Positions 53,546 to 62,100 of a stretch of 64,000 bases of DNA are shown one piece after another. A model generated the notes under the pieces. The model saw nothing but the letters and a program-made list of their open reading frames with translations, searched no databases and was not told the origin of the DNA. The stretch's first letter is position 1. Each line of letters begins with the position of its first letter. Source of the DNA: Paraburkholderia sp. BCC1885 (GTDB lineage Bacteria > Pseudomonadota > Gammaproteobacteria > Burkholderiales > Burkholderiaceae). The translations under genes were made by a program, and so were the position numbers. The DNA is taken from positions 62,001-126,000 of the forward strand of contig NZ_CAAJGM010000099.1 in assembly GCF_900996235.1 (NCBI RefSeq). Reading direction: 5' to 3'.

Positions 53546-53809
53546 CTAGCGGATGCACCGGATGCAACGAACGCGTCGGCAGTCCCGGATTGACCGGCAA
53601 TCGCACAGGGTACGGTGCCGGCACGCCATGACATGCCGCGCCACACCGGCGAGGGTCACGCCTTCCGTATTGGGTACCAGTACAACCCCGGCAAGGGCAA
53701 AGGCGGGTGCCATCCTGCGCATGTCCGGTACGCTCCCAAGGTCCCTCGTCCCGTTCGTCTTCCCAACCGGGGGGGGCTTGGTCCTTCTTTTCGACATACC
53801 CAGATTCAT
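53546..53809 (-). CDS. Hypothetical small protein
   Basis: 87 residues from the ATG at 53809, which has an excellent ribosome site (GGGAGGAGGA). Starts MNLGMSKRRTKPPPVGKTNG with a hydrophobic stretch, APAFALAGVVLVPNTEGVTL, and then a Cys/Arg-rich end that looks non-native. It may be a real short gene whose 3' end is frameshifted, or a chance frame. No family recognised. Confidence 0.3.
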   Translation of the reverse strand: MNLGMSKRRTKPPPVGKTNGTRDLGSVPDMRRMAPAFALAGVVLVPNTEGVTLAGVARHVMACRHRTLCDCRSIRDCRRVRCIRCIR

Positions 53810-54790
53810 TGCAGTCCTCCTCCCATACTGTCGACTCCCGATTCCATCATCTTCGTCACCATGCTCGCGTCCATGAGAACCACGCAAAGCCCACATCAGC
53901 ACGGACCTGATCGTCCTTGAACACCCACGAGTTCCCCATCCGTTGCGACGGTGCCCGCGACACATCTGCCCCTTGCTACGGTCTCAACGTCTCCGTGTGC
54001 GCCTCGCGCTCCGGTGTTCACTTGTGCTTCGCGTGTACCCTCGACCGGAGCGACGCCTCAGGCTCAGCACCAAGTGAGATGCCGACGGCGAGGCTTGCCC
54101 TACGGATGCGCCACCCTTCGATCCGACATCGTCCTCGGGGACACCTGGCAATTTACACCTCTTGAAATCTATATAGGCGTTATATCGAATTATAAATATG
54201 CCAATTGTATTTCCGGACGTTTGTCGCGTAAAACAGATTCGTTTCACGATTCGTTCACAAAACAGATACGATTCATCTAACCGACACAAGATGGTTATTT
54301 TTCGCTCGAATTAGAATCCTGAATATTGGGAGAATTGAATCTGTTTTTCGTGTCATGATCTATTCACGTAATGAAGCACACTCATGAGCGTGTCCGGCCA
54401 TTTCAGGCGATGCAGCCATCGTTGCCCCAGCACTGCGCCGCATCTCGTCAAACCCAATACAGACAAAGCTCTCGTGGAATCCGCTTTCAACCAATCGGCT
54501 TCATCTGCCCTGCCAAGGCGGTCGGCACAGATAATTTTCAGGGAGAATTTCGAAGGTTCTTTCTCGTCTGAATCGAGTTTAGCGAAATCTTTCTCTCCCT
54601 TACTTTCAACGCATCTTATATTTACTCTTTAGTATCGAAATACTGCCAATCCAGATTCTTCATTAACGCACTTTGTCAAAAAAACTTCTTACCAAAATAA
54701 GGAAGTCGGCCTATATTTCATTCGCGGTCTGAGCGATAAGCGGGCTGCACCGGGATTTACTTCTTTCTCCACAGCTTCTGAGGATTCCTC
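53810..54790. promoter_or_regulatory. AT-rich region upstream of the PstS-like gene
   Basis: No gene is supported in ~980 bp. From 54150 to 54720 the DNA is much more AT-rich than the rest of the window, as in H-NS-bound acquired DNA. The word ACAGATTC occurs at 54233-54240, a near copy (ACAGATAC) at 54262-54269, and its inverse GAATCTGT at 54337-54344. A Pho-box-like GTGTCATGATCTATTCAC lies at 54350-54367, but the second half is a poor match. GAGGATTCCTC just before the ATG at 54791 supplies the ribosome site. Confidence 0.5.
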
Positions 54791-56218
54791 ATGAAATTCA
54801 GCAAACGCAAGTCCATTCTGGCCGTTATGCTCGTGATGGCAGGTTACGGCGCGGCCAGCGCCGAAGCACAGACCGTCGTGCTGGGTGGCGGTTCGTCCCT
54901 GGTCGGCCCGTCGATCCAAAAGGAAATTCAGGATTTCGGTGGAACGCTGACCTACTTCACCGATAGTTCGGGCGCCGGTCAGACGGCCTTCTTCAACAAT
55001 GACGCTCCGGCACTCGTCTCCCTCTCGGTTTCGGGCACCGTGACCACTACGCTGACGGCATCGGGTACCGTGGACTTCGCCAACAGCGATGCCGCGCTAC
55101 TGGCAGCGCAGGTCACCGCGTACCAGGCGGGCCTGGGCGCGACAGAGGGCCCGCTGATCCAAGCACCCTATATCGTGACGCCGATCACCGTTCCAATTGT
55201 GAATGGCCCGACACCGACAAGCACGACGACGCCGCAAACGACGCCGCTCCAGCCGCATAGCATCGCGCTGAACGACGACGATCTGTGCGGGATCTACTCG
55301 GGCAAGCTCACGAACTGGAACGAGGTTACCGATCCGGACACCATCTCGCTCAGCAATCCTGTCGGCACGAAGTACACCGCCAGCATCCCCATCGAGGTTG
55401 TGTACCGCTCGGATAACAGCGGCACCACGGAACTGCTCACGCGCCACCTGTCGCAGGTCTGCCATACGGCCGCCTTCACGCGAGTCGTACAAGGCGCGGG
55501 CGGCCCAGGCACGACCGCCACGGTTAGCCTGCTCGCCAATTCGAACGTCTCGTTCACCGACGGCCAAGCGTTCACGGCGAACTTCGGCGGTACCAACCCG
55601 CCTCTCCCGACGAGCTTCATTGGCGCAAGCGGCAGCGGTGGCGTTCAGAGTGCGCTCCTGGCGGTTCCGACGACGAAGTCGGGAATCGGGTATCTGAGCC
55701 CGGACTGGACAAACACGTTCCTCGCAACCTCGAGCCCGTCCGCTTCGGCACAGCTGGCCGTGGCCAGCCTGCGTAACGACCTGTTCGAGGTCACGGCGCC
55801 TTTGGGCACCACCACCGTCGACATCGCGCCGACGAATACGCAGGTAGATAACGCCCTTGCAACCGCATCGCCGCCGAGCGGATCTGCCGCGGCAGACCCG
55901 ACGAATTGGGTCCCGACGGATCCCACGACAACGGCATACCAGGAACTTGCCAACCCGTCGGTCGGCTACCCGGTTTCCGGCAGCTCACAGATCATCGTCA
56001 GCCAGTGCTACGCGAACCCGTCGGTCACGTCTGCAGTCACCAGTTTCCTGACCGATCACTACACGAATTCGGAGTTCATCTCGGTCGTGCGGAACAACGG
56101 ATTCGACATCCCGACCGCCTTCGTTACCGCAATCCAAGGCGACTTCCTGACGGCAAGCAGAGGGAATACGCTGAACATCGGCAACTCGACGGTCTGCGCA
56201 GGCGGCAAGGGCCGGTAG
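54791..56218 (+). CDS. Secreted PstS/DING-like substrate-binding protein
   Basis: 475 residues. The signal peptide is LAVMLVMAGYGAASAEAQ. The mature start VVLGGGSSLVGPSIQKEI and the segment SDNSGTTELLTRHLSQVCHT resemble the phosphate-binding loops of PstS-like proteins, and LCGIYSGKLTNWNEVTDPDT is another PstS-family block. It is longer than PstS and rich in Thr/Ser/Pro linkers, like secreted DING-type proteins. It lies between the T2SS genes and the adhesin gene and has its own strong terminator. A role as a T2SS cargo is inference. Distinct from pstS at 26289. Confidence 0.88.
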   Translation: MKFSKRKSILAVMLVMAGYGAASAEAQTVVLGGGSSLVGPSIQKEIQDFGGTLTYFTDSSGAGQTAFFNNDAPALVSLSVSGTVTTTLTASGTVDFANSDAALLAAQVTAYQAGLGATEGPLIQAPYIVTPITVPIVNGPTPTSTTTPQTTPLQPHSIALNDDDLCGIYSGKLTNWNEVTDPDTISLSNPVGTKYTASIPIEVVYRSDNSGTTELLTRHLSQVCHTAAFTRVVQGAGGPGTTATVSLLANSNVSFTDGQAFTANFGGTNPPLPTSFIGASGSGGVQSALLAVPTTKSGIGYLSPDWTNTFLATSSPSASAQLAVASLRNDLFEVTAPLGTTTVDIAPTNTQVDNALATASPPSGSAAADPTNWVPTDPTTTAYQELANPSVGYPVSGSSQIIVSQCYANPSVTSAVTSFLTDHYTNSEFISVVRNNGFDIPTAFVTAIQGDFLTASRGNTLNIGNSTVCAGGKGR

Positions 56219-56256
56219 CAGCACCAGCGGCGTTAATTCGTCGCTAATTGGGCAAT

Positions 56257-56298
56257 AACACGCCATGTCTCCTCACAGGCTTGGGGACATGGCGTGTT
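56257..56298 (+). terminator. Strong hairpin terminator after the PstS-like gene
   Basis: A perfect 13-bp stem, AACACGCCATGTC / GACATGGCGTGTT (56257-56269 and 56286-56298), extended by further pairs into the loop. It is followed by the short T-rich GCTTTAG. It lies 38 bp after the stop codon. Confidence 0.8.
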
Positions 56299-56800
56299 GC
56301 TTTAGACAAGTGTGGTTCGTTGTACCCCCGCAGCATTGCCGACTGATGTGACCTCTGCCTACCACAAGGCATCAGCACTATAGACAAGCCACCACCGCAA
56401 CTTGATTTGCTCTTTACCTCGGTTGTAAGAAAATATCTTGCACCCGCGGCCAATAAGTGACGCTGCCCTTCCTTTATCTGCTAGCGGGCGTGCGCCGCGC
56501 GGCTCCCCGCTACGCCGCACTCTTGGCATTTGCTCACATCGACCTTTGATTTCTTCATTTCCGCCACCGCTGTTGATCCTGTTTCTCCGCTACCTCACCT
56601 CTCGATTCTGCTTTTTGACGAATCGTGAAAGCACGGCGACTCGGCAATTTATTTGGAAACTGTCATCGAGACGTCCTGCACTTCACACCGGCGCATATTG
56701 CGCCGGCGCGCTTCGTTCAGGCAGTCCGAGTTCGCTCGGTTACTTAGCCGATATTCACATTTGCGACTGGGCTAAACGCGCAGGCGATGCAAACACGAGT
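56299..56800. other. Intergenic region with a GC hairpin, no supported gene
   Basis: No gene is supported. A perfect 8-bp hairpin CCGGCGCA-tat-TGCGCCGG sits at 56688-56706 without a T-run. A 121-codon plus-strand frame (56438-56803) is Arg/Ser-rich and has no ribosome site. The right edge adjoins the transposase relic. Confidence 0.45.
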
Positions 56801-57541
56801 TAGCTCTCGGCGAGCTTGTCATATCGACTGGCGACACGGCGAAAATGCCTGATGCGATTGAAGAACCGCTCGACCAGATTGCGTCTACGGTACGGGACAG
56901 GACACGGTTGTAACGGCGCTTTGTCTTGCGATTCGAACGCGGGGGATCACGACCTTCGCGCGGGTAGCAAGAGTCCGTCGCACGAAACGGTCAGCATCGC
57001 AGCCCTTGTTTGCGACAACCGCTCTGGTGCGCAGATGCCCGACTAGTTGCGCGGCACACGAGATGTCGGCTACCTGTCCTTCGGTGACTGTCTGTCGCAA
57101 CGGGCGACCGTTCAAATCCACCGCGAAATGCAGTTTGGTACTCAGTCCGCCTCGGGAATTTCCAAGCGCTTGCAGACCGCTTTTTTAAGCCGTCCGCCGA
57201 ATGCTGGTGCGTTCACACGACCGTCGAATCGATCAGCATGCGCTCGATTTGCGTCCGGCCTGCCCGTGCATTCACAACACGCTGCGACATATCCTTGCTC
57301 GGCCGGCGCGAAAAGTGCATGCACACCGTTTATGCCATCGACCGAACTCCGCAGGCAAGTCGCGCCACTTACTGCCAGTACGGGCAATCCACAGTACCGC
57401 TTTGAGAAATTAGCGATGCTGCATGCCGTTCGGTCTCGGTCGCCTTCCTTGCCCGGCAGGACGTCTTACACTTTGTTCCATACTTCGTCGTTCAGTAACG
57501 TTCGCACTATCCTGTCTCGCAGTGCAAAAGACAGGATGTAA
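56801..57541 (-). pseudogene. Decayed IS5-family transposase
   Basis: Pieces of an IS5-type transposase are readable on the minus strand in different frames: NDEVWNKV near 57480-57500, a middle fragment, then the best-kept part EGQVADISCAAQLVGHLRTR, AVVANKGCDADRFVRR, and finally LVERFFNRIRHFRRVASRYD with an end at about 56803. Several stops and frame changes break the gene, so it is inactive. A full IS630 element lies immediately to its right. Confidence 0.8.
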
Positions 57542-57626
57542 ACACAGATTTTTAAATATAAACGGTAACTAGTACGACGTCCCGCAATTACTTTTAATAA
57601 ATGCTTGCATGGTCTATCCTGGTGGC

Positions 57627-58709
57627 ATGAGCCGAGGTCGTCATGCAACGCCAGTGAAGCTGGCCAGGAAGGACCGGGAGGAGCTACTGGCGCTGATCAG
57701 GCGCACGACGGCGGCCCAGCGTGATGTGACGCGGGCACGCATCGCGCTAATGGCGCATGAGGGATACTCAGGCGCAGCGATTGCACAGGAACTGGGCGTG
57801 TCCGTGCAGACGGTCAGCCTGTGGCGCCAGCGGGTTGCACGGCAAGGCGCTCAAGGTATTCGGGAGGGCGAGCGTAGCGGTCGTCCGCCACGCATCACGC
57901 AGGAAGCGCGGCTGCAACTGATCGCGCTGGCGTGCGAGGTGCAGGACGCGCACGGCCGGGTTACGCCGACGCTCGATGAGATCATGACGCGCGCAGTCGA
58001 GCGCGGGATCGTCGAACAGATTAGTCGCAGCCATGTGCAACGCATTTTGCAGGCGGGCGAGGTTCGTCCGCATCGGGTGCAACAGTGGCTGCACAGTCCA
58101 GATCCGGCCTTTCGCGAGAAGGTCAACGTGATTTGCAGGCTGTATCGCAAGGAGCCGAAGAATGCGGTCGTGCTGAGCATTGACGAGAAGACCGGCATCC
58201 AGGCCATTGAACGCAAGCATCCGGGACGCGCGCCCGTAGCAGGACGGTTGCGTCGTCGCGAATTTGAATATGTCCGTCATGGCACACAGGCGCTGATCGC
58301 CGCGCTGGATGTGCATACCGGACAGGTGCTGGGCAGTTGTCGCGACCGACGCACGCAGGACGACCTGGTGGCTTTCATGGACAGCGTGGCGGCCGCGTAT
58401 CCGGGCCAACAGGTGCATGTGATCTGGGACAATCTGAACACGCATCGTGCACACGCCGTGTGGCAGGCGTTCAACGCGCGGCACAGCAGGCGGTTTCACT
58501 TCCACTTCACCCCTTTGCATGCGAGCTGGGTGAACCAGATCGAACTGTGGTTTGCAGCCTATACGCGCCGTGTGCTGCGTCATGCCAGTCACGTCAGCAC
58601 TGCGCATCTGCGCGAGCGTACGGAGCAGTTCATCCGTGAGCGCAACCAGACGGCACGCCCCTTCAGATGGACTTTCCGGGGCTACCCGTTGCAAACTGGC
58701 GCATCCTGA
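57627..58709 (+). CDS. IS630 family transposase
   Basis: 360 residues. The N-terminal helix-turn-helix (GYSGAAIAQELGVSVQTVSL, then WRQRVARQGAQGIREGERSG) is followed by a DDE domain. The acids are visible in SIDEKTGIQAIERKHPG (first Asp), VIWDNLNTHRAHAVW (second Asp) and SWVNQIELWFAAYTRRVL (Glu). The frame is intact. The second in-frame ATG at 57627 was preferred because the first has no ribosome site. The element appears complete and potentially active. Confidence 0.95.
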   Translation: MSRGRHATPVKLARKDREELLALIRRTTAAQRDVTRARIALMAHEGYSGAAIAQELGVSVQTVSLWRQRVARQGAQGIREGERSGRPPRITQEARLQLIALACEVQDAHGRVTPTLDEIMTRAVERGIVEQISRSHVQRILQAGEVRPHRVQQWLHSPDPAFREKVNVICRLYRKEPKNAVVLSIDEKTGIQAIERKHPGRAPVAGRLRRREFEYVRHGTQALIAALDVHTGQVLGSCRDRRTQDDLVAFMDSVAAAYPGQQVHVIWDNLNTHRAHAVWQAFNARHSRRFHFHFTPLHASWVNQIELWFAAYTRRVLRHASHVSTAHLRERTEQFIRERNQTARPFRWTFRGYPLQTGAS

Positions 58710-58721
58710 ACCGGAGCGCTC

Positions 58722-59021
58722 ATGCCCGCCTTACCCGCGAAACATCATGCAAGCGAACTGCAGCGTCAACTGCGCGCCCTGCTGGGACACGACCAGATCG
58801 TCACGCAGGCTTATGGGCGCCATCTGCTGATCAAACGCCTGGACGATCAGGAGCCGACCGTTGTGGCACGCCTGAGTGAACTCAGCCGCAATCGTTATGG
58901 TGCGGCCTTTCGTAGCCATAGCGGGCGATGGGAACCTCTGCCTGGCTCAGGTTCACTCGACGAGATGGCTCAACTGGTCGTCACGCTCCTGCAGCCTTAT
59001 TTACAGCCAGATAATTGTTAA
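58722..59021 (+). CDS. Small passenger protein within the IS630 element
   Basis: 99 residues, starting MPALPAKHHASELQRQLRAL, with GGAG before the ATG at 58722. It begins 12 bp after the transposase stop and ends 22 bp inside the right repeat. It is a soluble alpha/beta protein (AYGRHLLIKRLDDQEPTVVA, RLSELSRNRYGAAFRSHSGR). Most IS630 elements lack such a gene. It may help transposition or be a hitchhiker. Confidence 0.7.
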   Translation: MPALPAKHHASELQRQLRALLGHDQIVTQAYGRHLLIKRLDDQEPTVVARLSELSRNRYGAAFRSHSGRWEPLPGSGSLDEMAQLVVTLLQPYLQPDNC

Positions 59022-59153
59022 ACCTATTTGAGGGATATGGTACTAGTCTGCCGCTCGGCCCTCTTCGGTCGCGAGAAGCCGCCTTTTGATAGCGGTCTCC
59101 TCGCAGTAGGCGTCCCGACAATCTCATCCCTCACCTACTTCTTCCGACACCCA

Positions 59154-62100
59154 TCATCGCCGCGCGCGTCCTCTTCGTAAATCATCGCTATCTGACGACA
59201 AATCTGAATTGCCAAAACCTTCCACTTCCACGGTAACAACCCATTGCCGTTGCGGTACACCGGACGCATTGTTGCGCACTATGTTCTGTGCCATCTGAGT
59301 TACCGCAGACGCTGCTGAACTCGCCGCGGTCAGAGCGCCAGTGTCCACAGCCGCAACGACCGGTACCCCGGTCGTCTTGCCCTGCACCTGAATGTTGGCG
59401 ACGTTCAGCACCTGCAGCGCCGCAACGTTCAGGTTGCCCGACACACGGATACCCGCAGCCCCAGCGTCCACTGTCCCTCGCGGCGCCAGCAGATTGGCGT
59501 TGCCTGTCGGCGCATCTGGTATGGTCTGGAGCGTTCCGATGCCAGCACCAGTTACTTCTCCCTTCGCATCAAGCGTACAGAAGTGGTTCGCATCACACAC
59601 GTATTCAGGCGGTGGTATGTTCGCGACGGTGGTCGAACCTTGGCCGGCGTTGATGTCGCCGTTCGAACTCCAGATCGTGATATCCCCCCCCTGCTCGGTG
59701 AACACGCGGCTTTGCGCGAGCAGCAGACTCTGATCAGTGAAAATGTTGATGTCGCCCTTCTCAAGCGTCAGAATGCCCATCGTCCCTGGACCGGCGATGA
59801 CGACCCCGTTGCTGACGATTTCGGGTGGCGCCGAGGAACTGCCGACCAGCGCCTCCCCTCCCGGTCCGAGGATCGAGACATTCCCACCCTGCTGCGTCTG
59901 GATGGTTGAGCTACGAATGTCGAGGTTCCCAGTGGATACCGGTGCATTTGCACCGTTCGTACCGCCAGTCAGATCATTTGCAGTGTAACCAAGCGAAGCC
60001 GGAAAAAGCGTGTTGATCGCCTGAAACCCGCGGGCATACTGACTGAAGAACGGGCTCGCAGGGTTGTTGAAGTCGTTGCCTACGTCGGTCAGCACGCTGA
60101 AAAAAACCTGTCCTACAAACAGTTGCTGGGCATATGTGGGCAGCAACTGGAATTGCGACCACGCCTCGCCAGCCGTCAACGTCTTCGGTTTCGGCGCGTC
60201 GGCCACCAATCCCGTGTCAACGCCCTCCTGCCCTTCGTCGTACTGCTCCATGAAGGCAATGAGTGCAGGCGTCGTGCTCGGTACACCAGCCGCCGTGCTC
60301 GCAGGATTGATATAGGTCGAGATGAAATCAGTGTCATCGATGCCCGGGGCAACACCAAACAGTACTTGCACATTCGCGCTTTCGTGCGGAAGATTGGGAT
60401 TGTTACCGTTGCCGATCGCATCGATCCCGGTCGGAGGCGCCACTCCCGCCTGCGCTTCACCAAAACCACTGCCAGCTTGCGTCAATGGGCCGATATTGTG
60501 CCCCGCCTCGATGTCGAATGTACCCGGGCCGCCCAACACAAGGCTTGGCACGAGTGCGCCACCACCTGACGCAAACGGCGTGTCGTAGATGTCATGCCCG
60601 GCCACAATGCGTGTGACGTCGGAGTCGCGCAGGTTTTGTCCCTGGAATGACAGGTCCACTATGTCTTGACCGGCGTCGATCAGGGCCGACTTGTCGACGG
60701 AAATGGTGCCCTGCCGGTCATAGAAGCCAGCATCGCTCCCCGAGCCCGCAGGCTCAAGGATACCGTCGACGATGCTGCCGGTCAGACTGTAAATGCGCGC
60801 CGGAACCGTGTCGTTCGCATGCAGCGGACTGTCGTCGTGGTCGTCCTGTTCGTTATTGGTCGATCCGGATTGTTGAACGGGCGAAACCACATCAGCCGGA
60901 TTTTCATCGGACAATCCAATACTCGTGCTCAGGCCGATCGACTGATCCGCAATCAGGTTCAGATTGCCGGTCGGAGACGGAGCGAGCGTGCCGCCCGAGG
61001 CCACTGTAATGCCCCCCGTCAAAGCAACAAGATTAACGGTAGCGGGTAATGAACCCTCACCGCCCGCTCCAAAATCAATATCACCAGTAGTCGATTCGAT
61101 GCTCACCGCGGAAGTCGGCGAGAAACTTTGCAATGGAGACGGATCCGACACGCCGCCAATATTGGCTCCCAGTCGCGCGTTTACATCGAGCACGCCGTCC
61201 TGAGTTGCGAACAATGTCGCCTGAGAGACAGGAGCCCCGCCAAGACCCGTCGGCGTGGCGAAATCCGAAGCGATCTGACCGCCCGCGACGATCGTGCCCG
61301 TGCCGTTGGCAACAAAATAGTCACCACTCAGGATGTTGCCGCCAGCCGTAACCGTAAGATTACCGCCGCCCACCGTGTTGAACGTGGTCAGACTCGTCTG
61401 ATACCACGTCGTCGGCAGCGACACACCCAGGTCTGAGATGTTGCCTCCCGCAGATACCGACACATTGCCGCCAACACTCATCACCCCTTGGTCAAACGAA
61501 CCGAAGTTGATAGATGTTTGTGTAGTCTGTCCGGCAGAGTTGGTTGGATTACCAACCTGCATCCACTGCGACCAAGACTGGATGAGTATGTTGCCGGCGA
61601 AACCTGAAATGGCACCCGTTGTATCGACCACGTCTTCGATGCCAGTTATATCGTTCTGGGCGTAGATCAAAATATTTCCCGCCGATTCGGGATTCACCGT
61701 CGGCGTAACGAGTATGTCACCCGCTCCGGGATTTTTCAGAATTGACGCCGTACTGCCAACCGGCGCTCCTGCTGCCGGCTCACCTGCCGTATAGATGACT
61801 CCCGGCGCACTCGTATCAAGCAATGCGATGTCGTTGCCCGCTGCGATATCGATCGAGCCCGTGCCGGTGCGAATCATGGTCGGCGCCATCAAGGCCAGAC
61901 CGTTGCTGTCGACGAAGGCAAAATGCCCATCCAGCCCGACGTTGCCATCCGTTGTATCAAAGACCGATGCGGCTTGCAGCGCCAATGGATCTGCACTCGC
62001 CAGATTCGCTCCGGCGACTACGCGGAAAGACGAACTCGTCCCGGTAGTCAGAGAAGCAACCTCGAGAGGAAGCGGGTTCGTCGCGGTCGCAACAGGCGAC

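Larger units (their letters stand above)
57572..59043 (+). mobile_element. IS630-family insertion sequence with passenger gene
   Basis: 1472 bp. Imperfect terminal inverted repeats begin GTACGACGTCCC at the left and GTACCATATCCC (reverse complement) at the right and continue for about 30 bp with roughly two thirds of bases matching. TA flanks both ends (57570-57571 and 59044-59045). Removing the element restores CTAG (AACTAGTC), the site preferred by IS630 elements. It contains the transposase and one extra gene. Confidence 0.85.

Noticed and set aside
54350-54367. Pho box upstream of the PstS-like gene
   Set aside because: The first half fits the consensus but the second matches poorly, and it lies over 400 bp from the start codon. 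Listed only as a weak idea.
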